A stretch of 64,000 nucleotides of DNA from Pandoraea anapnoica (GTDB taxonomy: Bacteria; Pseudomonadota; Gammaproteobacteria; Burkholderiales; Burkholderiaceae), in contig NZ_CABPSP010000001.1 in assembly GCF_902459765.1 (NCBI RefSeq), positions 434,001 through 498,000 of the forward strand, given 5' to 3'. Each line of letters begins with the position of its first letter. Position 1 is the first letter of the stretch. The notes under the pieces were generated by a model. That model ran no database searches. It saw only the letters and a program-made list of their open reading frames with translations, and had not been told where the DNA came from. This document shows, one piece after another, positions 51,872-60,896 of the stretch. The position numbers and the translations under genes were made by a program.

Positions 51872-52756
51872 TCAGACGTTGTGCAGTACCTTGTCGAGTT
51901 CGAGCATGCTGTCGACGTTGAGGTCGAAGCGGCTATCGGGCGTGGCGTCCGGCTTCCCGTCCGGTCCCAGCTCCTTCGGGCGACGCAGGAACGCGGTCCG
52001 CATGCCGATGGCCTGTGCACCGGTCAGGTCGTTCTTGTGACAGGCGACCATCAGGATCTCTTCGGGTTTCAGGTTCAGGAAGCGCGGCGCCAGCTTGTAC
52101 ACGTCAGCGGCCGGTTTGAACTTCTCGACGATTTCACCGGTGAGCACCAGATCCCACGGCAGTTTGCGATAGCGCGACAACGCCACCATGCTGGCCATAT
52201 CGGCGTTCGACAGGCTGGCGAGCGGGTAACGGGGATGCAGACGCTCAAGGCCGGGCAGCACGTCGTCCCACAGGCGCAGTTCGTTCCAGAGGGTATTGAA
52301 TTCGGCGATCTGACGTGGTTCGAGCGAATAGCCCTGACGCTGCAATACGCGCGCAAGCGCCTCTTCGCGCAGCAGCGACGGACTTTGCCACGGACGCGCC
52401 CCGGAAACCACCTCGCGGAACGTGTCGGGGTACAGGCCGTACCACGCTTTGGCGACTGACGCCCAATCGACATCCACACCGTTCAAACGATTGAGTGCCT
52501 TGCCCTTGTCCAGAATCGTCGACCAGTAATCGGTGCATGTGCCATAAACGTCGAAGACCAGCGCTTTGACGCCAAGGCGATTCGGCGGCGGTGCATCTCT
52601 ATGGGCGGGCGTGCCGGGCGACTCGGACGCAGCGACGACGACGGGTACGCAGGCGCTGGCTGCTGCGGCGCCAAGCCCCAGCAAGAAGGTGCGACGACGG
52701 TTGTTGTCCGGGAATGTGGACGAGGAAGGTGAGGCAAAGGCTGTGACGCGTTTCAT
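51872..52756 (-). CDS. Tat-exported HAD hydrolase (haloacid dehalogenase type II)
   Basis: A 294-residue protein. The N-terminal twin-arginine signal is NNRRRTFLLGLGAAAASA at residues 18-35, with cleavage probably near AAS at 42-44. The HAD domain follows: nucleophile Asp69 in ALVFDVYGTCTDYWS, motif II LASLSNADMASM, motif III Lys in EIVEKFKPAADVYKLA, and motif IV ILMVACHKNDLTGAQAIGM. Residue 71 is Tyr as in haloacid dehalogenases. Most HAD enzymes of this class are cytosolic; export in folded form is unusual. It converges with ftrA and is transcribed after panE on the same strand. Substrate is unknown. Confidence 0.85.
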   Translation of the reverse strand: MKRVTAFASPSSSTFPDNNRRRTFLLGLGAAAASACVPVVVAASESPGTPAHRDAPPPNRLGVKALVFDVYGTCTDYWSTILDKGKALNRLNGVDVDWASVAKAWYGLYPDTFREVVSGARPWQSPSLLREEALARVLQRQGYSLEPRQIAEFNTLWNELRLWDDVLPGLERLHPRYPLASLSNADMASMVALSRYRKLPWDLVLTGEIVEKFKPAADVYKLAPRFLNLKPEEILMVACHKNDLTGAQAIGMRTAFLRRPKELGPDGKPDATPDSRFDLNVDSMLELDKVLHNV

Positions 52757-52973
52757 GTTGCGCTGCTCGCTCGTGATTTGCCCTGAATGATCCTAAGACG
52801 CCCCCTTGCAAGGGGCACGATGACCGGGCGTAGTGACCCATTGCAGGAGCGTAGCGCGTGGGCGCGTCGTGCGTCGGACGGGGCCCCCACGTTTTCAGAC
52901 ACGGAGATAGGCGAGCTTTTGGGGCAACAGTTGAACCGCTTTGCCCGGCGACGTCCCGATCTGCTCGACGGCG
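52757..52973. other. Intergenic stretch with a short perfect palindrome
   Basis: About 217 bases upstream of the exported HAD gene. CCCCTTGCAAGGGG at 52802-52815 is a perfect 14-bp palindrome, 46 bases before the HAD start. It could be an operator or a terminator for panE, but it lacks a T run. No gene is seen here. Confidence 0.4.
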
Positions 52974-53861
52974 TCAACCCGGTCCTTCGCTGCCTGCCGC
53001 GAGCAGCGGCACCAGCACGTTGCTAATAGGTGTAGCAATGCCGCTAAGGCGACCATAACGCTGTATCACGCCGTTACGGATATCCCACTCCAGAGGGCGG
53101 TTGGCCTGTCTGTCCGCGAGTATCGAAGTGCCCAAGTCCGCAGGGGCGTGTTGAAAGCCATCGACGATCTCTTTCGGAACACTATCGCTTAGTGATGCAC
53201 CGCTCGCGCGCGCTACGGACAGGCACTCGTCAAGATAACTCAGGGCAAGTTCGGCTATGTCCTGACGCGAGAACATCCCGGCGCGGCGATTGGCGAGGAC
53301 CATCAATCCCGCTGCCGCATTTTGCATCAGTTTGCGCCACGCGACGGACGCAAAGTCGTTGGACAACTCTACTGCGCAGCGTGTCCCGTCGAGAACGTCG
53401 GCCACCCGCCTTGCCTGGGGCAGATCCGGCAGGGTGAGGCGCGGCCTGGCGCGTAGGCGCACTGAAGCATCCGGCTCACGCTGCGCGGGGAACCATACGA
53501 CCGATGGCAACACTGTGGCGCTGACGTAGGGGGCCAAGAGGGCTTCCTGCTCGATGCCGTTTTGCAGTGCGCACACTACGGTGTTTTCGTCGCATAGCGC
53601 CTTCAACCAGTCGGCGCAGTCGGATATCTGAGTGGCTTTCACTGCGATAAACACCAGACCGAACGGGCGACGTATCACCCTCGGGTCGACCAACACAGGA
53701 CCGGGCACCACGATTTGACCGTCGTCGTGACGCAGTGTTAATTGCGAGTGCGCAGTGCGTCCGCAAAGCACGGGAGTCCGGCCGACCTCATGAAGTGCCG
53801 CAGCGATGGTGGTGCCGATTGCGCCCGGACCAATAAGTGCAACGGTGGCATGTTCAAGCAT
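52974..53861 (-). CDS. Ketopantoate reductase family protein
   Basis: A 295-residue PanE/ApbA-family oxidoreductase, NADPH-dependent. The Rossmann loop is ALIGPGAIGTTIAAALHEVG, followed by FIAVKATQ and the conserved ALQNGIEQE. The catalytic Lys lies in VAWRKLMQNAAAGLMVLA, and the C-terminal domain ends with EWDIRNGVIQRYGRLSGIATPISN. True PanE makes pantoate for coenzyme A. The glycine loop G-P-G-A-I-G and the exporter partner suggest a related 2-keto-acid reductase rather than the housekeeping enzyme. It starts 19 bases after the DMT exporter gene and forms an operon with it. Confidence 0.86.
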   Translation of the reverse strand: MLEHATVALIGPGAIGTTIAAALHEVGRTPVLCGRTAHSQLTLRHDDGQIVVPGPVLVDPRVIRRPFGLVFIAVKATQISDCADWLKALCDENTVVCALQNGIEQEALLAPYVSATVLPSVVWFPAQREPDASVRLRARPRLTLPDLPQARRVADVLDGTRCAVELSNDFASVAWRKLMQNAAAGLMVLANRRAGMFSRQDIAELALSYLDECLSVARASGASLSDSVPKEIVDGFQHAPADLGTSILADRQANRPLEWDIRNGVIQRYGRLSGIATPISNVLVPLLAAGSEGPG

Positions 53862-53880
53862 TGGTGTTCCCCGAATTTGA

Positions 53881-54708
53881 TTAACCGATGATCAGCGTGC
53901 CGGTAGCGATCAGCGCGCAGGCCAGGATTTTTCTGCGCGTCAGCGTCTCGCCCAGAAACAAATAGCCCAACGCGGCAGCGAACAAAACGCTGGTTTCCCG
54001 CAGTGCAGAAACGGCGCCCATGGGGGCCTCGGTCATCGCATAGATCACGATGCCGTACGCGAGTAACGAAATCAGACCGCCGAGCGCCGCATGGACCATA
54101 CCCGGGCGCCAGCGCAGCAAACTCCCGCTATCGCGCAACACGACATAGAGTGCGGGCATCAGAGCGCCCCAGAGTGCGCTCATCCATACGATGTAGGCAA
54201 GCGCGTTGCCGGCGATGCGTACGCCCATTCCATCCACCACGCTATAAGCAGCAATAAATGCGCCCGTCGCGAGGGTATATCGCAGGCCCGACGTCGCCAG
54301 CTTTCCCCCTTTCGTCGCAAGCATCAGAATGCCGCATGAGACCAGTGCGATGCCGCCAACGGTAGTGGCGCCGATGTTTTCTCCGGCAAAGAGTGCCGCT
54401 GCGCAGGTCACCATCAACGGCGAAGAACCCCTTGCAATCGGGTAAGTCTGCCCGAGATCCCCATGCTGATAACTGCGGACGAGACACAAGTTGTAGCCGA
54501 CATGAAGCAAAGCGGAGAGAAGCGCGTATGGCCAACTGGCGCTTGCTGGCGTCGGGAAAAACAGCGCGATTGCCGCGCAGGTGACGGCAATCGTCAGACA
54601 CATGACGGTCATCGACCACAATCGGTCGCTGCCACCACGCAACAACGTATTCCAGCCGGCATGCAGTAGCGCGGCAAACAACGTGAGGAAAATGACATAT
54701 CTGGGCAT
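53881..54708 (-). CDS. DMT-superfamily transporter (EamA family)
   Basis: Inner-membrane protein of 275 residues with ten predicted helices in two EamA repeats. The first is FLTLFAALLHAGWNTLLRG; the second, ending in GAVSALRETSVLFAAALGYLFLGETLTRRKILACALI, is the most conserved segment. EamA proteins export amino acids or small metabolites. The gene is preceded by a LysR-type palindrome that also occurs upstream of the LysR gene behind it. It is followed closely by panE; an exporter with a ketopantoate-type reductase suggests handling of a hydroxy- or keto-acid. Confidence 0.9.
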   Translation of the reverse strand: MPRYVIFLTLFAALLHAGWNTLLRGGSDRLWSMTVMCLTIAVTCAAIALFFPTPASASWPYALLSALLHVGYNLCLVRSYQHGDLGQTYPIARGSSPLMVTCAAALFAGENIGATTVGGIALVSCGILMLATKGGKLATSGLRYTLATGAFIAAYSVVDGMGVRIAGNALAYIVWMSALWGALMPALYVVLRDSGSLLRWRPGMVHAALGGLISLLAYGIVIYAMTEAPMGAVSALRETSVLFAAALGYLFLGETLTRRKILACALIATGTLIIG

Positions 54709-54764
54709 GCGCCAATACTAGGTGTCACCTGCCCGGATGAAAAGTGAAGTGTCGTCATCATGGT

Positions 54765-54780
54765 ATGAGCAAAAGCTCAT
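54765..54780. promoter_or_regulatory. Operator copy 2 (ATGAG-N6-CTCAT) before the DMT exporter
   Basis: ATGAGC-AAAA-GCTCAT, perfect 6-bp arms, 56 bases upstream of the exporter start and overlapping the stop codon of the LysR gene. It has the same half-sites and spacing as the element before that LysR gene (55705-55720). Two identical sites flanking one regulator and its neighbouring operon make this a credible binding site. Confidence 0.72.
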
Positions 54781-55697
54781 GGCTTGTCATAGCTGTCTTG
54801 CGCTCGCTGTGACTCGGCCAATAGCCAGTTACGGAACGTCATGATGTGTGGCTGTGTTTCGATGCCTTTCGGGCACACGAAGTAATAGGCCGCCGGGGAA
54901 GGAAACGGGATGTTGAAAAGTCGCACCAGACTGCCGTCGCCGATCTCCTTTTCCACGTGTCCGCTGCGCGCCAATGCAATTCCCTGCCCGAGTAGCGCGG
55001 CCTCGATCGTCATATTTGTGTCGGCAAAGCGTACGCTTTCGTGCAGCACATCCGCATGGACGCCAATCAACTTGAACCAGACATCCCATTTCGGTACGAG
55101 GTCGGCGCCGTCTCGCGTCAGTAACGCATAGCGCAGCAGTTCAGCCGGTTCGGATGGTGTTCCGAAGCGCCCTAGCAGCGCCGGACTGGCGACGGGAAAA
55201 AGCTGTTCACGGAACATGAACTCGGTGTGCAGTGCGGGATAGTTGCCGTGGCCGAATCGGATCGCCACATCGGAGTCCCCATTGGCGAAGGTGATGGCTT
55301 TGTCCGAGCTCTCGAGTGTTACGAGAATCTCCGGATGCAAACGCGCCAGATCGGGCAGGCGTGGGAGTAGCCACTTCAACGCGAAGGAATAGGTGGTGTT
55401 GACGCGCAATCTCACCCGCCCTTTTTGCTCACGGAGTTCCGCAAGCGTTGCTTCCAGCTTGCCCAGGAACTCGCGAACCAAGGGGGCGAGCGCAGCACCG
55501 GCGGGCGTCAGCCTGAGCGTTTTGCCGCGCTCGAAAAGCGGTAAGCCCCAGCGTTCCTCCAGGTTCTTCAACTGATGGCTGACGGCGCTTTGGGTAATAG
55601 AAAGTTCCGCTGCGGCGGAAGTAAAGGTGGCGTGACGGGTGGCGACTTCGAAAGTACGCAGCGCAGCGGTTGCGGGAAGATCTCGCATCGTAGGCAT
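54777..55697 (-). CDS. LysR-family regulator (GcvA-like)
   Basis: A 306-residue LysR regulator. MPTMRDLPATAALRTFEVATRHATFTSAAAELSITQSAVSHQLKNLEERWGLPLFERG is the typical GcvA-type helix-turn-helix with P-x-L-x-A-L-R-x-F. The effector domain begins VRLRVNTTYSFALKWLLPRL. It is followed on the same strand by the DMT exporter and panE genes. A copy of the ATGAG-N6-CTCAT element precedes both this gene (8 bases before its start) and the exporter, which implies autoregulation and control of the exporter operon. Confidence 0.88.
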   Translation of the reverse strand: MPTMRDLPATAALRTFEVATRHATFTSAAAELSITQSAVSHQLKNLEERWGLPLFERGKTLRLTPAGAALAPLVREFLGKLEATLAELREQKGRVRLRVNTTYSFALKWLLPRLPDLARLHPEILVTLESSDKAITFANGDSDVAIRFGHGNYPALHTEFMFREQLFPVASPALLGRFGTPSEPAELLRYALLTRDGADLVPKWDVWFKLIGVHADVLHESVRFADTNMTIEAALLGQGIALARSGHVEKEIGDGSLVRLFNIPFPSPAAYYFVCPKGIETQPHIMTFRNWLLAESQRAQDSYDKP

Positions 55698-55704
55698 CCT
55701 GTCG

Positions 55705-55720
55705 ATGAGTTAATGCTCAT
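55705..55720. promoter_or_regulatory. Operator copy 1 (ATGAG-N6-CTCAT) before the LysR gene
   Basis: ATGAG-TTAATG-CTCAT, a 16-bp element with perfect 5-bp arms, 8 bases upstream of the LysR start. It is identical in half-site and spacing to the copy before the DMT exporter gene. The very close position suits repression of the regulator's own gene. Confidence 0.72.
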
Positions 55721-55830
55721 GACACGATAGGTGGGAATGGATGAAAAAGATACCGATGCGAGATGAGTCGACAAATTTCTGCTGCGGCACCCGGGCGGAC
55801 CGGCGGTGGCGCGCCGCATTGACGCAGGCT

Positions 55831-56610
55831 TCACTTCCCGAACGTGATATTGAGGCCGGCGAAGACTACGAACTGAGGGACTCCCCCGCCTTTGTGCGCC
55901 ACCGTCCACTGTGGTTCGACAAAGGCGTTGAAGATATCTTTCCCGACTCGCCACGCTTTGCCGACGCCCAGGCCAAGTGGGATGTAATAGTTGTTTTTCT
56001 GCAAGTCAAAGGTCCATATTCCCGTCGAGCGCAAGTACCAGCCCTGAGGAAGGTTTCGAATGATAAAGGGCTGCAACGTCGCGGTGTGAACCGTCTCACG
56101 CTGGCTTTGACCCGCGAATGAATGTTGCCACTGAACAAGACCTCCCAGCAGTCCCTCCTTGCTGGCGTGCACGGCAACAGCGGCCAGTCCGCCCGACCAC
56201 TTGCCTGTGCCCAGTTCGCGACTGGTGGCCGTTGGCAAAGTGATCAGCGGCCCTACGCCGATATCGAGCTCGCCCTGCTTTAGCAGGAGGATGTCGAATA
56301 GGTTGATGTCACCCAGGCCTGTTGTGTAGCCGCCATCGCCCGCAGGTCTTGTGCTGATAGGCACGGTCATTCGCAGAATCTGCGGATACCCGATGAGACC
56401 TCCGGGAGCAATTGGCAGCGTCGGGCGCACAAGAAAATCATTGGTGTGCGCCCGAGTGTCGAACAGCCTGGGCGTGTAGTAATTCTGAAAATTAAGCGAG
56501 GTAGCAAGGTTGAGCGGATTGTTGCTCTTGTTCGCATCGTCAGCCGACTGCGAAAACGCAGATTGGCAAAGGCTACTGACGAGGACCGCCATGATGCATC
56601 TGTTCAGCAT
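55831..56610 (-). CDS. Outer-membrane transporter-like protein (neuromedin U-like family)
   Basis: A 259-residue exported protein. The signal peptide is RCIMAVLVSSLCQSAFSQS, with cleavage near residue 21. The mature N-terminus KSNNPLNLATSLNFQNYYTPRLFDTRAHTNDFLVRPTLPI followed by ISTRPAGDGGYTTGLGDINLFDIL is a conserved pattern of small outer-membrane proteins that I recall being labelled neuromedin U or transporter. Alternating beta strands continue to the C-terminal FVVFAGLNITFGK. ATG 56610 is used; the upstream extension precedes the signal. It is last in a minus-strand group with two DUF1254 genes and the broken OM gene. Substrate is unknown. Confidence 0.72.
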   Translation of the reverse strand: MLNRCIMAVLVSSLCQSAFSQSADDANKSNNPLNLATSLNFQNYYTPRLFDTRAHTNDFLVRPTLPIAPGGLIGYPQILRMTVPISTRPAGDGGYTTGLGDINLFDILLLKQGELDIGVGPLITLPTATSRELGTGKWSGGLAAVAVHASKEGLLGGLVQWQHSFAGQSQRETVHTATLQPFIIRNLPQGWYLRSTGIWTFDLQKNNYYIPLGLGVGKAWRVGKDIFNAFVEPQWTVAHKGGGVPQFVVFAGLNITFGK

Positions 56611-56731
56611 TGCCGCACCTTGAAAAACGTCCGTCGTGCTCACGATGAACTCTCATGGCATTTGCCGGGGCAGGTTGCCCACTGATGCCCCGGAGAACTT
56701 GTGCCCAGGTGATTGAGCGGCCGGTTATGAC

Positions 56732-58192
56732 TTATTTCACGGGCTCAAAGTCTCCCGGCTTCCAGCGCTTGTCGAAAGCGGCGGCTTCAGGGCCATAGAT
56801 TCGGATGTAGGCGAACCAGCCTTTGCCCGGCGTCGTCTTTATCCAGCGTCCCTCGTTGCCCTTGGGGGCGGTCGGACCGAAGTAGAGATCGACCGGTTTC
56901 GAGGTGTCCACATCTTTCAATTCAAACAACGAACGCAAGGCCGCCTTGTCCTGATCGGTTTGCACTTGCGAGCGCGTCGCGGCGTCATACACCGTGACCG
57001 ACCAAAACAGCTTGCCCGGCACGGGTTGAGGAATCGTCAACTTGTAAGTGCGGCCGCCTTCGAGGTATTTGCCGTCCTTGTCTCGTGCCCCCAACCAGTA
57101 GAGGGATCCTGCGCCAGCATCACGGCGAAACATCGCCGGGGATGCCACGATAGCCTGGGCGAACCATCGGTCCCGAGCATCCAGATCCATGCCGCCTGGC
57201 GTGGAGAACTGGGCATTGGTAGAAACCAGACTGGCCCACTCCCATTGGCGATCAGGCCAATTCTTGCGATCGGGGCGAGCGCTGGCAAAGGCGGAAACCA
57301 ACATCTGTGCGCGACCGTCCTGCGCGGCGCGCGTCAGGATGGACTTCATCCGAGCATCCGGGGCAAAAGGCTTACCCTTCTCGATGCCAAGTTCCGCCAG
57401 CACGCCATACATCGGCAGGAACGACGGCACAGGAGGCTCTTCCTGAATCACCTTGTTGAGCACCTCCCAAAACTGCAAATTGTCTTCCCACTTGAGGGAT
57501 GTGCTGTCCATCGCCCTTTGCGTCGTCTCGACGGCGGGCAGCGGTGTCGGATCGCTCGCCTGAGAGAGTGGATAGATCTTGATCGAGCGAAGACCATCAA
57601 GGGCCTTCTGGACATCGCCGCCCACCGGCAATGCGCGCACCGCCAAGAGATTCTTCAAAGACGGGGAGCGGCCGACGTAATAGCCATCGGGCACATTGCC
57701 CGTATATCCCGGGGGCAGCACCAGATGCTTGCCGCCCTTGCCGGCGTCCGGGCCGGGCAACCCCATATCCTGCACCCAGCCCTGGTTGTGATCGTCGATC
57801 AGGCCGATGAACTGGCCCGGCGGCAATTCGACCACCATTGGCCCGTTGGACAGATCCAGCACGCCTGAACCGTAGGGGGTGTCCGAATTCAGCGTGAACC
57901 CGACTTGTCGCGGGCCGGTCGATGCGATGCCCCATTGCTTGCCGTCTGCGATGCCCGCGACCCGATTGCCATTGAAGATGCCCTCTACCGACACCGTCGG
58001 GTACCAGAACCGGTAAGCGATCAATGCACGTTGAAAGTCCGCGTCATCGCTGGCTTGCTTCGCCGATTTCGCGGTAGGGAAGCCTTTCTCGAAAGGATAG
58101 GGGGTGCCACCGCCTGCGGCGGCAACGCCGGGGTTTGACACCAACGACAGTGCCAGACCGACTGTGCTAATGGAAGCGAGAATATGACGCAT
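56732..58192 (-). CDS. Exported DUF1254/DUF1214 protein (copy A)
   Basis: A 486-residue exported protein of the paired DUF1254 (N-terminal) and DUF1214 (C-terminal) families. The signal peptide is HILASISTVGLALSLVSNPGVAAAG. The DUF1254 region includes FQRALIAYRFWYPTVSVEGIFNG, TLNSDTPYGSGVLDLSNGPMVVELPPG and GLPGPDAGKGGKHLVLPPGYTG. The DUF1214 region includes FWSVTVYDAATRSQVQTDQDK and WFAYIRIYGPEAAAFDKRWKPGDFEPV. ATG 58192 directly precedes the signal; ATG 58225, with AAGG 8 bases upstream and touching the previous stop, is a real alternative. Function of the family is unknown. It follows copy B without a gap. Confidence 0.85.
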   Translation of the reverse strand: MRHILASISTVGLALSLVSNPGVAAAGGGTPYPFEKGFPTAKSAKQASDDADFQRALIAYRFWYPTVSVEGIFNGNRVAGIADGKQWGIASTGPRQVGFTLNSDTPYGSGVLDLSNGPMVVELPPGQFIGLIDDHNQGWVQDMGLPGPDAGKGGKHLVLPPGYTGNVPDGYYVGRSPSLKNLLAVRALPVGGDVQKALDGLRSIKIYPLSQASDPTPLPAVETTQRAMDSTSLKWEDNLQFWEVLNKVIQEEPPVPSFLPMYGVLAELGIEKGKPFAPDARMKSILTRAAQDGRAQMLVSAFASARPDRKNWPDRQWEWASLVSTNAQFSTPGGMDLDARDRWFAQAIVASPAMFRRDAGAGSLYWLGARDKDGKYLEGGRTYKLTIPQPVPGKLFWSVTVYDAATRSQVQTDQDKAALRSLFELKDVDTSKPVDLYFGPTAPKGNEGRWIKTTPGKGWFAYIRIYGPEAAAFDKRWKPGDFEPVK

Positions 58193-58225
58193 AGCGTGAG
58201 TTTCCGGTGAGGGGAGTGTGGCCAT

Positions 58226-59761
58226 TTATCGAACCTTCTCTACGTCGCTGGGCTTCCATGTCTGGTCGAAGAATGCTTGCTTCGGCCCGTACAGTCGCAA
58301 GATCACGAAGAAGCCCTCGCCTGGCACCGTCTTCAGCCAATTCTTGCTTTGGTTGGAGGGCGGCGTCGGCCCGAAGTACATATCCAACGAACCGTCGGCG
58401 TTCATGTCGGGCTTGTCCATCGTGTTGATGGACGGGAAGGGCTGACCGTTAGCCAGTCCGGAGGCCGTGTCCGGTTTGTAGACGGTGACCGACCAGAAGA
58501 TGCCCGCCGGAATATCCTTGGGCAGGTGAAGCTTGTACGATTTGCCGCCGGAGAGCGGATCACCGTCCGAGTCGGTAAATGCCACCGGATACTTCGCGCC
58601 CATGCCCGCCATGTTCACTGCCATTGCCGGACTCGCCGAATACGCCAGCGCAAAGAAGCCCGTGCGCAGGTCGAGATACTTGAACGACGGGCCGACAAAG
58701 TCGGTATTCGCGGGGAAGGGGTTCACCCATTTGCGATCGGGATACCAACGTGTGTTCGGCACGATCGGCGGCGGATCGTAGGCGATTGCACGACCGATTC
58801 GGAATGCCGTCTTACCGGCCTGATCCAGAATCTCGCGTGTATGGTCATCAGGTTTGAACGGCTGTCCCTTGATGATCCCGAGACTGGCCAGCATGCCTCG
58901 CATGTCCGCATCGGCCGGATCGACGTATTCGCTGTCGATAAAGCGCGAGAGCATATCGAACGCCGTGCCATCGGTGGGATAGAGCATGTACGGTGCTGCC
59001 GTCGATCCATCCGGGAATTGCATCGGCTTGGCGGTACTCTTCTTGCCAAGCGGATAAATTTTGGTTCGCATGATCAGATCGACCGGCTCCGACAAATTCG
59101 CCGGGTCTTTGAAGAACGCTCGCCAGAACACGAAAACGTTGTAGGTTCTGGACTTATAGACGATGTAACCCTTCGGAATTTCGCCTTGATAGTCCGGCGG
59201 GATGATAAGGTAGTTCGCCCCTTTTCCTTTGTCAGGTCCCGGCAAGCCAACGTCACCACACCAGATGTCCTTTGCATAGGGGGCGGGATACCAGGTTTTT
59301 TCCTTGACGGGGGCGGGATTGCAAATCGGGCGTTGGAAAAAATCGTCCAGAATGCCCTGCAATCCAGGCGGCACCTCAAGTACCATCGGACCATCCTGCT
59401 TCAGATCCAGATAACCCATCGCATAGATCACATCGGAGTTTGGCGTGGTGACCTGCGTCTTGGCATTCAGACGTTCTTTCCAGACCGGCAATATGTTGTA
59501 GCCCTTGCCGAATATCTTTTCCGATCCTTCCTTCATCGCAAAAATATTCAAGGCCGGCTGCGCCCAGAGATAAGACTGCACGGCACGCTGAAAAAGAAGT
59601 TCGTCTTTGAGTGTGCGCGAGTCGGCTTGCGATAGGTAACCCTCCGTGAGAGGAATACGAGCCAACGCGTCAAAACGTGAGGACTGCGCTTGCGCGCCGG
59701 CAGCGCCAGTCAAGATTGTGGAGACCATCAGCCAGCGGACAACCTTCGTCGTGTAAGACAT
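58226..59761 (-). CDS. Exported DUF1254/DUF1214 protein (copy B)
   Basis: A 511-residue paralogue of the next gene. Signal peptide VVRWLMVSTILTGAAGAQAQS, cleavage near residue 25. Shared signatures are AVQSYLWAQPALNIFAMKEGS, TTPNSDVIYAMGYLDLKQDGPMVLEVPPG, GLPGPDKGKGANYLIIPPDYQG, and the C-terminal GIFWSVTVYKPDTASG and FFVILRLYGPKQAFFDQTWKPSDVEKV. GAGGGTGAG precedes the ATG at 59761. It is longer than copy A by a loop of about 25 residues around CNPAPVKEKTWYPAPYAK. The pair, next to outer-membrane proteins, suggests one extracytoplasmic process, but it is not known. Confidence 0.86.
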   Translation of the reverse strand: MSYTTKVVRWLMVSTILTGAAGAQAQSSRFDALARIPLTEGYLSQADSRTLKDELLFQRAVQSYLWAQPALNIFAMKEGSEKIFGKGYNILPVWKERLNAKTQVTTPNSDVIYAMGYLDLKQDGPMVLEVPPGLQGILDDFFQRPICNPAPVKEKTWYPAPYAKDIWCGDVGLPGPDKGKGANYLIIPPDYQGEIPKGYIVYKSRTYNVFVFWRAFFKDPANLSEPVDLIMRTKIYPLGKKSTAKPMQFPDGSTAAPYMLYPTDGTAFDMLSRFIDSEYVDPADADMRGMLASLGIIKGQPFKPDDHTREILDQAGKTAFRIGRAIAYDPPPIVPNTRWYPDRKWVNPFPANTDFVGPSFKYLDLRTGFFALAYSASPAMAVNMAGMGAKYPVAFTDSDGDPLSGGKSYKLHLPKDIPAGIFWSVTVYKPDTASGLANGQPFPSINTMDKPDMNADGSLDMYFGPTPPSNQSKNWLKTVPGEGFFVILRLYGPKQAFFDQTWKPSDVEKVR

Positions 59762-59903
59762 GCTCACCCTCGAATATGTGACAGCAGACATATGAAGACG
59801 TACCGAGAAGTCACGGAATGCAAAGCGAACCATTGACCCCCCTTCGTCGATTGTTCCCGCGAATTAACCGGAACCTCGCCGTATTGCAAAGAGGCAATGG
59901 ATC

Positions 59904-60896
59904 TTAGAAAGCTAACGTCGCAGTCGCCTGTACGGTGTTTGTGCTCTTCAAGCGATTGGTGCTCGATATGCTGGGAACCCATCGCAGACTCGCGGAGAGC
60001 GGATGTTTGCCCGCAATCTTTGTGTCGAACGTGATGATGGGACCCAACGTGAAATCTCGACCAACAAACCCGTTTAAACGGTCGGCAACCGGGCCGCTGT
60101 CGTTACCGAGCTGCTGAACAGTTCCCATCACGAGACCGAGACCAAGACCATTTGAGAATTTCTTGAGACCCATCAGGTCGAGCGTCATGAGTGGCGCATT
60201 TTGATAGTTCGTCGCGGTGTTTCGGGTATAAAACTGAAATCCCAGCACGGCATCGAACTCCCACCCATGCTGAGGAAAGAGCTTGGTGTAGGCAATTTAC
60301 GGGACAAATGTCCAATTGTTCAGGCTGGGGTTTGCCAACGAATTGGAGTCATAGGTGCCCGTGGGCGCCCAAAAATTGAAGCTCAGAGCGATATGGTCTG
60401 TTTGGGAAAAATGATATCCGGCAACGACTGGCGTGAAGTACATATCGAACAGATTGGAAGCACGGTCGCTGTTCGAGCGATTCAGACCGCCGGCAGAGAA
60501 ACTTGCCTTCGCCTCAGTCCAGACGTACGGAAGTGTCATCCCGCTGGCGAAGCTCCAGCCGCCCTTACTTCCCCATACCCGCAACACCGAGGCTAATGTA
60601 AAGGCAACTTTCGCATCAATTCCCAACGATGTCGTTCCTGCAATCGGAACTTGACGTCCCCCACTGACACTTCCATCGAGATAAATCTGCTGGAGGCTGA
60701 ACAGAGTCATTGGCTCTGGCGGCACGATACCAACGCTCGAGAGCACGCTCGTGCCGGCTACGGGGCGCCCCAACGCGCCTTCTGTGGCTAACGCATGGGG
60801 TGCTAGAAGCGCCAGATCGATTGCAGCGAAAAGGGCGAATAGCCATCTCCGAAGAGACCGACTGCCGAATTGAGCGACGCGTCCAACATCCTCCAC
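59904..60896 (-). pseudogene. Outer-membrane MetA-pathway/phenol-type protein with an in-frame stop
   Basis: Two minus-strand frames lie in the same phase and together make one protein: 60896 to about 60300 and 60248 to 59904, separated by the in-frame TAA at 60297-60299. The codons on both sides read NNWTFVP-stop-IAYTKLFPQHGWEFDAVLGFQFYTRN without a shift, matching the continuous SphA/MetA-pathway (PF13557-type) outer-membrane barrel. N-terminal features are a signal near LALLAPHALATEGALG and PTGTYDSNSLANPSLNNW. A GTG at 60896 with GGAGG upstream is a better start than GTG 60926. The stop could be a real mutation, a sequencing error or, less likely, read through. If real, the last 115-130 residues are lost. 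Confidence 0.75.

Noticed and set aside
52753-52977. 74-codon minus-strand frame between panE and the exported HAD gene
   Set aside because: Overlaps the panE end, is arginine-rich, has no ribosome site and no similarity that I recognise.
58277-59635. 452-codon plus-strand frame across the DUF1254 gene
   Set aside because: Mirror of a well-supported minus-strand gene; no recognisable protein features.
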